NCBI RefSeq assembly: GCF_008806325.1
Contig: NZ_WACR01000014.1
Span: forward strand, 1 to 44,653
Length of the DNA: 44,653 nucleotides
Origin: Salibacter halophilus
Lineage (GTDB): Bacteria > Bacteroidota > Bacteroidia > Flavobacteriales_G > Salibacteraceae
Direction of reading: 5' to 3'
In this document: positions 1 through 8,714 of the stretch, piece by piece
Layout: the number at the start of each line of letters is the position of its first letter
Numbering within the stretch: position 1 is the first letter of the stretch
Made by a program: the position numbers and the translations under genes
Notes under the pieces: generated by a model
What the model saw: the letters and a program-made list of their open reading frames with translations, nothing else
Database searches by the model: none
What the model was told of the DNA's origin: nothing

Positions 1-25
1 TTCAAGACTAGTAGTGAAGTAATTA

Positions 26-52
26 AGAGGAGTGGATTGTCCACTCCTTTAG
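26..52 (+). terminator. Terminator of an upstream gene outside the window
   Basis: A 9-bp perfect stem (AGGAGTGGA, 3-nt loop, TCCACTCCT) extended by two weaker pairs and followed by TTT. It lies 45 nt upstream of the first gene and most likely ends transcription of a gene left of the window. Confidence 0.65.
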
Positions 53-97
53 TATAAACTTCACACTGATATTTGATACAAACAAAACTTTATTATC

Positions 98-1843
98 ATG
101 AATAAACTAATATCAAAAATAATAGCATTGGCTTTTGTGCTCTTTGCATTTCAAGCTAATGCTCAGTACTGCTTGCCAACTTACAGCAGTACCTCAGAGC
201 AAATCACTTCATTTGTCACAACTAATGGTTTGACGAATATTAATTATAACCCACCAAGTTATCCTTCAGGTGGGTTTGAAGACCTCACAGCAACACAAAG
301 CGTGAGTATTATTGTAGGAAATACTTGCAATTTCAATGCTTCTTACACTACACCATGGTCAAACACTTTTAGAATATGGGTGGATTGGGATAACAATGGT
401 GTTTATGATGATCCATCTGAGAGGGTTTACGATTTTGGTTCAACAACTCCAGCTTCAACAGGCTCATTTCCAGTGCCAATGACAACTACTCCTGGAACTT
501 ATAATATGCGAGTAAGGGCAGAGTATAGTTCTAGTAGTACTCCAGGTCCATGTACAGCCGAAACTTGGGGTTCTGCTGCGGATTTTTCACTCGTAGTTTT
601 GAGTCCACAAAATGTTGGAGTTGAAAGTATATTGAGTCCTGCAGCTCCGGATTGCTCTAATGATGACCTGTACATTCAGCTTGTTAATGACGGGAGTGAT
701 ACATTGTACAGTGCAGATATTGATTGGAGTATTAATGGAGTTCAACAAAATACAGTTCCATGGAGTGGTCAGTTGTCACCATTTGGAGATGTTTCAGACT
801 CAATTTTTGTTGGAAATGCATCTTCTTTAAATCAAGGTGAAGAGTTAAAAGTTTGGGCTTCAAACCCTAATGATACGACTGATCAATTCCCTTCAAATGA
901 TACAATGAGATATGTACATCCTGTTTATGGAGAGTTAAATGTTCCTGGTCAGTTTTTACTGTGTGAGAATGAAGTTGATACCATAAGCACGGGATTGACC
1001 TTTTCAGATCACACATGGAGTGATGGTAGCAAAAAGACATTCTTAGAAATTGTTTCGGCTGGACAATACGCTGTTACAACTGAGGATGTTTCTACTGGAT
1101 GTGTTCAGGAAGCTAGTTTCAATGTTGTTGAAGAGAGTCCTGTTAATTTACCAGATACAATTATAAAAGGTTGTGTTGTAGACGGAGGAGTTTCTCTCAC
1201 TGGAAATGTCCCGGGTGATTATGATTGGAGTACCGGTGCCAGTACAAGTTTTATTAATGTTACTGAATCTGGTACGTATTCAGTTTCCGTTACTGACCCA
1301 ACTGGAAAATGTACCTCAATTGACTCTGTTGAAATAGAAGTATTTGAAGACCCAGTCGCTGGTTTTATTGGTGATAGAGCATTTTTAACTATGACCTTTA
1401 CTGATACATCCCTTTATTCTGAGACTTACTATTGGGATTTTGGAGATGGATCTACTTCAACAAGTCAAAACCCTGTTCATATTTACTCTAGTGAAGGAGA
1501 ATATGATGTAATGCAGGCAGTTGATAACTTCTGTGGAACTGATACAATCTATCAGAGCTTTAATATTACTTCAACATCAGTTTATGAAAATGTGAATAAT
1601 GAAGAGGTTTCCATCTATCCAAACCCTACTTCTAGTAACCTCAATTTATACTCATCACAGTCCTTTGGTACATTAGATGTAACAATGATTGATATAACTG
1701 GAAAAGTAGTATACACAGAAACTAAAAATATACAGGCAGGTGATAGAATAATGTTTGATGTGTCAAACTTTTCTCCTGGGATATATACTTTAAAACTAGA
1801 TAACGCTACATCTTCTTCGAACTATAAGTTCATTGTTAAATAA
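98..1843 (+). CDS. T9SS-secreted adhesin-like protein with GEVED and PKD domains
   Basis: Predicted extracellular or cell-surface protein of 581 aa. Seen in order: signal peptide (1-22, ending ANA/Q); a GEVED-type domain (about 90-168) with its typical WVDWDNNG...DPSERVY core; a CARDB-like module (about 172-275); two related Ig-like modules (about 280-345 and 350-415), each with paired cysteines; a PKD domain (about 418-492, YYWDFGDGS); and a C-terminal sorting domain (about 503-581) starting SIYPNPTS and ending in a Lys-rich strand. The last domain directs export and anchoring through the type IX system. Residues after 172 are closely similar to the next two genes, so the three form a paralogous set with different N-termini. 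It probably binds a surface or glycan, but the ligand cannot be told. The start ATG is fixed by the signal peptide. A terminator follows it, so it is probably transcribed alone. Confidence 0.85.
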   Translation: MNKLISKIIALAFVLFAFQANAQYCLPTYSSTSEQITSFVTTNGLTNINYNPPSYPSGGFEDLTATQSVSIIVGNTCNFNASYTTPWSNTFRIWVDWDNNGVYDDPSERVYDFGSTTPASTGSFPVPMTTTPGTYNMRVRAEYSSSSTPGPCTAETWGSAADFSLVVLSPQNVGVESILSPAAPDCSNDDLYIQLVNDGSDTLYSADIDWSINGVQQNTVPWSGQLSPFGDVSDSIFVGNASSLNQGEELKVWASNPNDTTDQFPSNDTMRYVHPVYGELNVPGQFLLCENEVDTISTGLTFSDHTWSDGSKKTFLEIVSAGQYAVTTEDVSTGCVQEASFNVVEESPVNLPDTIIKGCVVDGGVSLTGNVPGDYDWSTGASTSFINVTESGTYSVSVTDPTGKCTSIDSVEIEVFEDPVAGFIGDRAFLTMTFTDTSLYSETYYWDFGDGSTSTSQNPVHIYSSEGEYDVMQAVDNFCGTDTIYQSFNITSTSVYENVNNEEVSIYPNPTSSNLNLYSSQSFGTLDVTMIDITGKVVYTETKNIQAGDRIMFDVSNFSPGIYTLKLDNATSSSNYKFIVK

Positions 1844-1862
1844 ATATCTTTTAACCATTTTG

Positions 1863-1898
1863 AAAAGCCATGCTACTTCTTTGTTGCATGGCTTTTTC
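1863..1898 (+). terminator. Rho-independent terminator
   Basis: AAAAGCCATGC and GCATGGCTTTT form an 11-bp stem around a 12-nt loop, running into TTTT. It ends the first adhesin gene and isolates it from the next paralogue. Confidence 0.85.
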
Positions 1899-2005
1899 AG
1901 TTATACCACTCTGTAAGTAAGTAAAAGAATTTAATTTTTTTTTGATCTGTTTAGTAAAAAATAATTAAATTGTTGCACTGTTAAATAAATAATAAATTGC
2001 TGACT

Positions 2006-3730
2006 ATGAAGAAATTTTTACTTTCAGTAAGTATGAGTGTCTTGGCCTTTTTCGGATACTCACAATCTAACATTGCCCCACAGGCAACGGCTAGCGCTAG
2101 TACTTGTAATACTGGCCCATGCTCAACTTTAAATGATCTCAATCTTGGAAATTGCGGTACACAGGAAATGTGGATTAGTACATCATCCCCACCAAGTTCT
2201 ACACCTGGAGTAGACTGGTTGAGGTTTGATTGGCCAACAGTTCGTGTTTTTGACGAATTTATTATACATCATGCTCAAAATAATGCCAGGTTCTTAACAG
2301 GCGGACTTATCCAATATTGGGATGGTTCGAATTGGGTTAATCATACAACTTTTTCGAATTTACCAATGCAATGTGTAAATACTGTTACATTTCCTGCTAT
2401 TGTATCTGACAGAGTTAGAATTACGGCATTTCAAATGACTGGATCAGGTCAAACTTCAAACCCTAACTTTCGAGAAATTGAAGTTATTGAAGCTATTCCA
2501 GATGATGCAGGTGTAACGATGATTGATACACCTAATGTACCTGATTGTTTGAATGAAAAGTTAGTTGTTAGGTTGAATAATCTGGGTTCTGATACTCTAT
2601 ATAATGCTTCGATTGATTGGAGTGTGAATGGTGTTCAACAAAATACTGTATTGTGGAGTGGACAAGTTGAAGAAGCTGGAGGAGTTTCTGATCCTGTATT
2701 TATTGGGAACTATAACTGGAACATGGGTGATACTATTAAGATTTGGACTAGTATGCCTAATGGTCAACCAGACTTACTTAGCAATAATGACACCTTAATA
2801 CATGTTATTCCTACTTATGATGAAATCGATCTCAATACTAATATTGTCCTATGTGAAGGATCTGAAGAGACTATAGATACAGAAGTATACTTTGGTGATC
2901 ATCAATGGAGTAATGGTAAAACATCGAGATTTATCAACATTGAAACTGCTGGTATTTATGATGTTACTGTTGAAGATGTTGCAACTGGATGCGTTCAGGA
3001 AGAGACATTCTTTGTTACAGAAGAAGCAGTAGTAAACTTACCTGATACTACAGTTATTGGTTGTGTTGAAGATGGAGGTGCTGTTTTAACCGGAAATGTA
3101 CCTGGATCTTATAGTTGGAGTACTGGCGCATCAACTAGTTTCCTTAATGTTACACAGTCAGGAATGTATTCCGTTTCAGTAACTGAACCAACAGGTAAAT
3201 GTACATCAAGCGATTCAGCTCAAGTTGACATTTTTGATAGTCCGGTTGCTAATTTTGGTGAAACTGTTAATTATATTACTGTAAGTTTTAATGACAGTTC
3301 AGAGTTCGCTTCTTCTTATTATTGGGATTTCGGTGACGGTTCTACCTCTACTGATCCAAATCCAGTTCATGTCTACGATTATCCAGGAGGTACTTTTGAT
3401 ATTACAATGGTTGTTTCTAATAACTGTGGAACTGATACTTTGACTAAGACAGTTACTGCTGATGAAACCACGGGTATTACTGATCTTAATGGTGAAGATG
3501 AAGTTGCAGTTTTCCCTAATCCAACCTCTAATAACTTCAGCATTAACTCAACTAGTAATAAGAACCTCACATCAGAGATTTATGATGTGACTGGTAAATT
3601 GACTAAAACTGTGAGATGGAAGTCTAGAGTTGATGTCAATATATCTGATCTTAACGGTGGTATTTACATCGTTAAAACTTATGACGATGACGGAATTGTT
3701 GATGTCACAAAATTATCTGTGACTAAATAG
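2006..3730 (+). CDS. T9SS-secreted protein with F5/8-type (discoidin-like) and PKD domains
   Basis: Second member of the paralogous set, 574 aa. The frame is open from a TTG at 1997, but I choose the ATG at 2006 because it gives a clean signal peptide (MKKFLLSVSMSVLAFFGYSQ). Residues about 22-165 resemble an F5/8 type C (discoidin) carbohydrate-binding fold: NIAPQATASAS near the start, a D-W-L-R-F-D-W strand, and a terminal strand NFREIEVIEA. From about 166 on it repeats the scaffold of its neighbours: CARDB-like, two Ig-like modules, PKD (WDFGDGS near 438) and a type A sorting domain (VAVFPNPTSN near 500 to the end). This suggests a surface adhesin or glycan binder sent out by T9SS. The scaffold is more diverged from the first and third genes than those are from each other. 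The substrate is unknown. Confidence 0.83.
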   Translation: MKKFLLSVSMSVLAFFGYSQSNIAPQATASASTCNTGPCSTLNDLNLGNCGTQEMWISTSSPPSSTPGVDWLRFDWPTVRVFDEFIIHHAQNNARFLTGGLIQYWDGSNWVNHTTFSNLPMQCVNTVTFPAIVSDRVRITAFQMTGSGQTSNPNFREIEVIEAIPDDAGVTMIDTPNVPDCLNEKLVVRLNNLGSDTLYNASIDWSVNGVQQNTVLWSGQVEEAGGVSDPVFIGNYNWNMGDTIKIWTSMPNGQPDLLSNNDTLIHVIPTYDEIDLNTNIVLCEGSEETIDTEVYFGDHQWSNGKTSRFINIETAGIYDVTVEDVATGCVQEETFFVTEEAVVNLPDTTVIGCVEDGGAVLTGNVPGSYSWSTGASTSFLNVTQSGMYSVSVTEPTGKCTSSDSAQVDIFDSPVANFGETVNYITVSFNDSSEFASSYYWDFGDGSTSTDPNPVHVYDYPGGTFDITMVVSNNCGTDTLTKTVTADETTGITDLNGEDEVAVFPNPTSNNFSINSTSNKNLTSEIYDVTGKLTKTVRWKSRVDVNISDLNGGIYIVKTYDDDGIVDVTKLSVTK

Positions 3731-3751
3731 AACTACTTTTATATCTATGTT

Positions 3752-3779
3752 AAAGGCGCACCATTGGTGCGCCTTTTTT
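3752..3779 (+). terminator. Rho-independent terminator
   Basis: AAAGGCGCACC, loop ATT, GGTGCGCCTTTTTT: an 8-bp GC-rich stem, extended by A-T pairs, with a six-T tail, about 20 nt after the stop codon. Confidence 0.92.
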
Positions 3780-3805
3780 GTTTTCTAATATTTGTGTTAA
3801 TTTTG
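3778..3805 (+). promoter_or_regulatory. Candidate promoter of the third adhesin gene
   Basis: TTG (3778-3780), a 17-nt spacer and TAATTTTG (3798-3805) fit the Bacteroidota consensus TTG-N17-23-TAnnTTTG. The TTG sits at the end of the preceding terminator's T-tract. The predicted leader is about 28 nt. Experimental start mapping is lacking. Confidence 0.5.
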
Positions 3806-3839
3806 AACGTATAATTAATACGTTGAAAATATATGTTTT

Positions 3840-5651
3840 ATGGTTTCAAAGTATAAATTAAGTTTTTTGTCATTTATTCTTTTATGTGTGTTTAGCGGAA
3901 GTTTAGTTTCCCAAAATACAGTCTCTACTATACCTCCATTAACAGAGAATAATGGGCAAGATGGGATTAAGTTTAACCTTAAGACCAATCAGGTTATACA
4001 AATAACCGCTTTTTTTTCAGCAATGTACTCAGGTACAAATGATATTGAAGTATGGATTTCTCCAACAGATACTTCCGGTACCCCAAATATTACAGCACCC
4101 GGTTGGACGCAAATAATGTCTCCACAGCCTGTCGTAACAGCTACAACAGGTGATGTTGATACTGCATACTTCAATTCTCCATATCTACTTCAACCAGGGA
4201 CCTATGGTGTTTGGATAGGGTCAGCCAGTAATACAGCAATAAGATATCACAATAATACCGCTGCACTTCCTTCATCGTTTACTGATGGAATTGTTACCAT
4301 AGAGACGGGTACAGGTATAGGTTTTGGTGGAGGATTGCCAACTCCTTCTTTTTCAGATAGAGAATTGGTAGGAGGTTTAATTTATCAACCTGCAGGTGAC
4401 GATGCCGGTATAGCTGAAATTTTAAGTCCTTCCGCTCCAGACTGCTCAAATGATAACTTATATGTTCAGCTTGTTAATGATGGGGGTGATACATTGACAA
4501 GTGCAGATATTGATTGGAGTGTTGATGGTATTCAACAAAATACTATTGTTTGGAATGGTCAACTAGCGCCTTTCGGAGGAACTTCAGACTCAATTTTTAT
4601 TGGTGATGTGTCATCTTTAAATCAAGGTGAAGAATTAAAGGTTTGGGCATCCAATCCTAATGGATCACAGGACCAATTACCAGGAAATGATACCATGAGG
4701 TTTGTACGCCCAAGCTATGGTGATTTAGATATTCCAGGACAATTTGTGTTGTGCCAGGGAGAGCGAGACACGATTAATACAGGTTTGAGCTTTTCAGATC
4801 ACATGTGGAGTGATGGTTCATCTAAGACATTTCTCGAGATAGAAACTGCAGGACAGTACTCTGTTACAACAGAAGATATTTCGACTGGATGTATTCAGGT
4901 AGCAGACTTTAATGTAATCGAGGAAACACCTGTAAACCTTGCTGATTCAGTAAATGGCTGTACAGTAGATGGCGGTACTACGGTTAGTGGAAATGTTCAG
5001 GGTAGTTACCAGTGGAGTACCGGAGCTAGTACAAGCTTCCTTAATATCACAGAAACAGGGTCTTATTGGGTGCAAGTAACAGACCCAACAGGGAAGTGTG
5101 TTTCGAGTGATACTGTTTACGCTACTATTTACGATGATCCAGAAGCTGGTTTTACTGGTGAAGTAAACTTTGTTACAGTTTCCTTTACTGATACCTCTAA
5201 TAACGGTACTGATATATTGTGGGAGTTTGGAGATGGATCATCCTCTTCAAATGAGAACCCTATCCATGTCTATCCAGGTGAAGAAGGAACTTACACAGTA
5301 ACGCAGGTTGTTTCTAATATCTGTGGATCTGATTCAATTACTCAAACATTTACTGTTAGCCCTGATCAGGTGAATAGTGTTGGAAACCTCAAAGAGATAA
5401 ACGATCTTAAGGTTTATCCTAACCCTGCTTCAAGCCAGGTGAATATAGCACTTGATTTAACAGAAAGGATGAATGTATCCATTGAAATAACGGATATGCA
5501 GGGGAGAGTTGTAATGATGGAGAACCTTGGAGATGTAAATGGAAAACAAGTATATAACTTCAATGCTTCAGATCTCAGTAGCGGTGTTTATATACTTAAC
5601 ATTCAGAACCGAAAAGGTTCTATAGGTCACCACACTCTTATCGTAGAATAA
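3840..5651 (+). CDS. T9SS-secreted adhesin-like protein with an unassigned N-terminal domain
   Basis: Third paralogue, 603 aa. Signal peptide 1-24 (ends LVSQ). Residues about 25-185 are a beta-rich, Cys-free region (TAFFSAMYSGTNDIEVWISPTD core) that I cannot assign to a named family; it replaces the GEVED or F5/8 domain of the two preceding genes. From about 187 (SPSAPDCSND) the protein is nearly collinear with the first gene: CARDB-like, two Ig-like modules, PKD (WEFGDGSSS near 460) and type A sorting domain (LKVYPNPASS near 524 to 603). The close match to the first gene, with the diverged second gene between them, suggests duplication or conversion within the locus. The product is expected at the cell surface via T9SS. 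It converges with the next gene, with a shared terminator between. Confidence 0.83.
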   Translation: MVSKYKLSFLSFILLCVFSGSLVSQNTVSTIPPLTENNGQDGIKFNLKTNQVIQITAFFSAMYSGTNDIEVWISPTDTSGTPNITAPGWTQIMSPQPVVTATTGDVDTAYFNSPYLLQPGTYGVWIGSASNTAIRYHNNTAALPSSFTDGIVTIETGTGIGFGGGLPTPSFSDRELVGGLIYQPAGDDAGIAEILSPSAPDCSNDNLYVQLVNDGGDTLTSADIDWSVDGIQQNTIVWNGQLAPFGGTSDSIFIGDVSSLNQGEELKVWASNPNGSQDQLPGNDTMRFVRPSYGDLDIPGQFVLCQGERDTINTGLSFSDHMWSDGSSKTFLEIETAGQYSVTTEDISTGCIQVADFNVIEETPVNLADSVNGCTVDGGTTVSGNVQGSYQWSTGASTSFLNITETGSYWVQVTDPTGKCVSSDTVYATIYDDPEAGFTGEVNFVTVSFTDTSNNGTDILWEFGDGSSSSNENPIHVYPGEEGTYTVTQVVSNICGSDSITQTFTVSPDQVNSVGNLKEINDLKVYPNPASSQVNIALDLTERMNVSIEITDMQGRVVMMENLGDVNGKQVYNFNASDLSSGVYILNIQNRKGSIGHHTLIVE

Positions 5652-5670
5652 TACCAAGTGGTTATCAATA

Positions 5671-5698
5671 AAAAAAGGGAGCAGCTGCTCCCTTTTTT
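5671..5698. terminator. Bidirectional terminator, perfect 28-nt palindrome
   Basis: A6-GGGAGCAG followed directly by CTGCTCCC-T6. It is symmetric, so it gives a U-tailed hairpin on both strands. It lies between two convergent genes (stops at 5651 and 5718). Confidence 0.93.
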
Positions 5699-5717
5699 AT
5701 TTGAAATATTTTAATCT

Positions 5718-6710
5718 TTATTCCTCAATCAAGTTAGGAGTAACTTTTAACTTATTGAGAATTTGGTGAGCCACCTCAAGCGCTTTGTAACCATCTTCGA
5801 GGGTGACCTCTGGTTGCTGGTTCTGACCAATAGCTTTGGCAAAACTTCTCAACTCCTCTTTAATGGCGTTATGAGGCTCAACCTTTGGCTGATTGAATTC
5901 GATTTCCTTAGGTTTTTTGCCGTTGCCAGGATCAATTGTGACAGCTAGAGGATCAGGTTCACCCTCTACGGTGTGAAGCTTGACAATTTCAACATCTTTA
6001 TCGAGGAAATCAACTGAGATGTAAGCATCGCGTTGGAAAATACGTGTTTTACGCATGTTCTTCATCGAAATACGACTCGCTGTAAGATTGGCCACACATC
6101 CGTTATCAAATTCGATACGAGCATTGCAGATGTCAGGATTGTCACTGACTACAGCAACCCCACTTGCGCTAATTTTTTTGATCCCAGAATTGACCATGCT
6201 CAATACAATATCGAGGTCGTGAATCATAAGATCCAAAATAACCGATACATCAGTTCCGCGAGGGTTAAATTGAGCTAGACGATGAGTTTCAATAAACATG
6301 GGTTGTGTAATGGAAGAGCGTGCGGTTTTAAATGCCGGATTGAAGCGCTCAACGTGACCAACCTGTATTTTTACATTGGCCTCGTGATTGAGAGCAATTA
6401 ACTTCTTGGCTTCTTCTACTGTATTAGTAACCGGCTTTTCAATGAAAATATGCTTTCCGTTGCGAATTGCCATATTAGCACAATCGAAATGTGACAGTGT
6501 TGGCGTTACAATATCAACAACATCAACTTTTTCGATTAATCCTTCAATAGTGGAAAAAGCTTCAACACCAAATTCCTTCTCTGCATTTTGGGCATTATCA
6601 GCGTTAGGATCGTAAAAACCAACAAGTTCAAACTCATCAGTCAACTCTTTTAACAGCTTGAGGTGGATTTTTCCCAAATGTCCGGCACCTAATACTCCTA
6701 CTTTTAGCAT
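5718..6710 (-). CDS. Gfo/Idh/MocA-family NAD(P)-dependent oxidoreductase
   Basis: Cytoplasmic 330-aa oxidoreductase, usual length for the family. Seen: Rossmann dinucleotide-binding motif GAGHLG (8-13), the EKP motif (91-93) whose Lys is catalytic in this family, GHVERFNPAF (118-127) and a conserved HDLD (164-167) in the C-terminal half. Family members oxidise or reduce a sugar or inositol carbon, and the closest functional analogues by motif are UDP-sugar 3-dehydrogenases. The substrate cannot be fixed from sequence. It stands alone with its own promoter (6726-6755) and a predicted leader of only about 10 nt. One GGTCAGADCC copy (5819-5828) lies in its C-terminal part, encoding GQN. Confidence 0.85.
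   Translation of the reverse strand: MLKVGVLGAGHLGKIHLKLLKELTDEFELVGFYDPNADNAQNAEKEFGVEAFSTIEGLIEKVDVVDIVTPTLSHFDCANMAIRNGKHIFIEKPVTNTVEEAKKLIALNHEANVKIQVGHVERFNPAFKTARSSITQPMFIETHRLAQFNPRGTDVSVILDLMIHDLDIVLSMVNSGIKKISASGVAVVSDNPDICNARIEFDNGCVANLTASRISMKNMRKTRIFQRDAYISVDFLDKDVEIVKLHTVEGEPDPLAVTIDPGNGKKPKEIEFNQPKVEPHNAIKEELRSFAKAIGQNQQPEVTLEDGYKALEVAHQILNKLKVTPNLIEE
5819..5828 (-). repeat. GGTCAGADCC motif, copy 1
   Basis: Reads GGTCAGAACC on the minus strand, inside the oxidoreductase gene, encoding GQN. Confidence 0.8.
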
Positions 6711-6725
6711 TACTTTCGTTTTCTA

Positions 6726-6755
6726 CAAAAATAGCGCTGACTTTTGTTGGCTCAA
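6726..6755 (-). promoter_or_regulatory. Consensus promoter of the oxidoreductase gene
   Basis: On the minus strand: TTG, exactly 19 nt, TATTTTTG, a full match to TTG-N19-TAnnTTTG. Transcription should start about 10 nt before the ATG at 6710, leaving almost no leader. Confidence 0.75.
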
Positions 6756-6811
6756 TTGTTTTTGTTTATTGTTTTTCAATCCACAGTGTTAATTGTTTAA
6801 ATCAGATCCAA

Positions 6812-7477
6812 ATGTTGAGGGAAGATTCGTTGAAATTCAAAGGCGCCAGGAAGCGACTCATCGATAAGGTGGGGAAGTTGATGAAGGATCACGGTGTTGA
6901 AGATAATCGTGTTTTAACAGCTATGATGGAGGTTCCAAGGCACATCTTTTTTGATAGCGTCTTTGATCAAAAGTTCGCTTATGAAAATACTGCTTTCAAA
7001 ATTGGAGCTGGTCAAACAATTTCACAACCGTTTACAGTAGCTATACAGAGTGCTTTGTTAGAAGTGAAAAAGCGTGATAAAATTCTCGAAATTGGTACAG
7101 GATCTGGTTATCAGGCTGCGGTTTTATTAGCTATGGGCGCTAAAGTATTTACAGTTGAAAGACAAAAACTACTCTATGATAAAGCTAAAGATGTGCTTCC
7201 AGCTCTTGGTTATCGACCACGCATGTTTTACGGTGATGGATTTAAGGGACTCCCCTCTTACGCTCCTTTTGATGGAGTAATTGTAACTTGTGGCGCTCCA
7301 TATGTTCCAGAAGCGTTAATCGATCAATTAAAGCCGGGAGGAAAAGCTGTAATTCCGGTTGGAGATGGAGATACACAAAAAATGCTCCGTATCATCAAGA
7401 ATAAAGATGGTTCCACAAAAACAGAGGATTATGGCGATTTTAGCTTTGTACCCATGCTTCAAAATACAGCTAAATAA
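6812..7477 (+). CDS. pcm: Protein-L-isoaspartate O-methyltransferase
   Basis: 221-aa SAM-dependent enzyme that methylates isoaspartyl residues in aged proteins, starting their conversion back to aspartate; cytosolic. Seen: VPRHIFF (41-47), GQTISQP (67-73), typical of the family, and the SAM-binding motif LEIGTGSGYQ (92-101), followed by the acidic strand VFTVER. Length is normal. It is divergent from the oxidoreductase gene with 101 nt between them, and I see no clear promoter on this side. The outer-membrane protein gene follows after 65 nt, with a GGTCAGADCC motif in the gap, so the two may be separately expressed. Confidence 0.95.
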   Translation: MLREDSLKFKGARKRLIDKVGKLMKDHGVEDNRVLTAMMEVPRHIFFDSVFDQKFAYENTAFKIGAGQTISQPFTVAIQSALLEVKKRDKILEIGTGSGYQAAVLLAMGAKVFTVERQKLLYDKAKDVLPALGYRPRMFYGDGFKGLPSYAPFDGVIVTCGAPYVPEALIDQLKPGGKAVIPVGDGDTQKMLRIIKNKDGSTKTEDYGDFSFVPMLQNTAK

Positions 7478-7497
7478 AAAATGTTAAAATAAATTTC

Positions 7498-7507
7498 GGT
7501 CAGAGCC
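7498..7507 (+). repeat. GGTCAGADCC motif, copy 2 (intergenic)
   Basis: GGTCAGAGCC, 21 nt after the pcm stop codon. It is one of two copies outside genes, so not explained by protein coding. Confidence 0.85.
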
Positions 7508-7542
7508 GTTAACAACTCAAACTTTCATTCTTAAAACCTGTC

Positions 7543-8316
7543 ATGAAGAAGAAAATATCAATTGCACTATTACTCCTTTCTCTTATTGGACTCGCTGCTT
7601 TTGCACAGGAGAAAAACCAGGAAGAAATCAATTATAAGTATCAACCAAAAGACTGGGGCGTTAGCTTCAATGTATCAGGGCTGATTGATAATATCAGCCT
7701 GCAGAGCATGGAAGATATCAATGGTAATCCTGCTATCAGAGTAAGAAAGTTTATTGATGACAGGTGGGCGATATCGGCCGGTTTTGGGTTGAACTCGTTC
7801 AATATTGAGAATTCTAGAGTTGACAGTGTTGGCGCTGCAGAGAATCAATTTGATTCAACTTACAAACGAACAGATTTCTTTTTTGCTCCCGGTATTGAAT
7901 ATCACTTCAAAGGAACGAACAGACTTGACCCATATGCCGGTTTAGGTGTTACAATAGGAACGGTAGGTAGTGAAGATATTGAGGTTAACGATCAAATGAT
8001 CGATACAACCGGTACTGCCTCTTTTCAAAGGACGTACAACAATCCGGGCGGATTTACATTTGGTGCAAACCTAACTATTGGATTTAACTATTTTATTGCC
8101 AAGAGACTCTCTTTAGGTGCTGAGTACCAATGGGGCTTTATCGCGAGTAGAACTGGCGGTGATTACGAAGTCGTGACGATTAACGACCCTATTAGCGGAG
8201 CCACAACTACTTCGCGTACCACAGGATCTGACCGTGTAACGAATAATGGTTTTAGAATGCGATCCACGATGGGGGTTACCCTGAGCTATTTTTTTAATTT
8301 AGAGCGGGAAAAATAA
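7543..8316 (+). CDS. Outer-membrane beta-barrel protein
   Basis: 257-aa predicted outer-membrane porin-like protein. A signal peptide (1-21, ending AFA/Q) is followed by alternating amphipathic strands rich in aromatics and Gly (WAISAGFGLNSF, FFFAPGIEYHF, DPYAGLGVTIG, GFTFGANLTIGFNYF) and a C-terminal strand ending in F (MGVTLSYFF), with a few trailing charged residues. This is the pattern of the OMP_b-brl group of small barrels common in Bacteroidota. Specific cargo or function cannot be deduced. It is followed after 41 nt by the small 4-TM protein gene. A GGATCTGACC motif at 8224-8233 encodes GSD in the last long loop. Confidence 0.75.
   Translation: MKKKISIALLLLSLIGLAAFAQEKNQEEINYKYQPKDWGVSFNVSGLIDNISLQSMEDINGNPAIRVRKFIDDRWAISAGFGLNSFNIENSRVDSVGAAENQFDSTYKRTDFFFAPGIEYHFKGTNRLDPYAGLGVTIGTVGSEDIEVNDQMIDTTGTASFQRTYNNPGGFTFGANLTIGFNYFIAKRLSLGAEYQWGFIASRTGGDYEVVTINDPISGATTTSRTTGSDRVTNNGFRMRSTMGVTLSYFFNLEREK
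8224..8233 (-). repeat. GGTCAGADCC motif, copy 3
   Basis: GGTCAGATCC on the minus strand, in the beta-barrel gene; on the gene strand it encodes GSD. Confidence 0.8.
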
Positions 8317-8357
8317 ACAGTTGCACAAAATAGCTGTTCAGTCTCTAAATTACCAAT

Positions 8358-8714
8358 ATGAAATTTCTATTTAAAATAATCATTTCCTCGCTGGCCGTTA
8401 TGGTTGCCGGATGGGTTCTTCCAGGTGTTGAAATAGATGACTACTTCACAGGAATTGCAGTGGCATTAATCCTCGCCTTTTTAAATGCTTTCTTACGGCC
8501 AATACTAGTGGTACTCACACTTCCTGTAACTGTGTTGTCACTTGGTCTTTTCCTTTTTGTTATCAATGCGCTTCTCATTCTCTTAGTTGATTATTTCCTC
8601 AGCGGATTTTATGTCGATAATTTCTGGTGGGCCTTGCTATTCAGTCTTGTATTGTCTATAGTGACATCAGTTTTTGAAGCAATTAATGGCAAGGACGAAC
8701 GGACAGATCGATAA
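8358..8714 (+). CDS. Small 4-TM membrane protein, phage-holin-4_2 family (superfamily IV)
   Basis: 118-aa integral membrane protein with four hydrophobic helices (about 5-22, 28-48, 50-78 and 88-108). The GWVLPGVEIDDYFTGIAVALILAFLNAFLRPIL region is typical of the family once named mycobacterial 4TM phage holin. Despite the name, members are common chromosomal genes with no phage link and no established function. No phage gene lies nearby. Its stop codon overlaps the start of the next gene (TAATG), which implies translational coupling with the HDAC-like protein. Confidence 0.85.
   Translation: MKFLFKIIISSLAVMVAGWVLPGVEIDDYFTGIAVALILAFLNAFLRPILVVLTLPVTVLSLGLFLFVINALLILLVDYFLSGFYVDNFWWALLFSLVLSIVTSVFEAINGKDERTDR

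Noticed and set aside
1997-2005. TTG at 1997 as start of the second adhesin gene
   Set aside because: The ATG three codons later gives a standard signal peptide.
8358-8714. Holin-like gene as a sign of a prophage
   Set aside because: The family is a common chromosomal membrane protein and no other phage-type gene is in the window.
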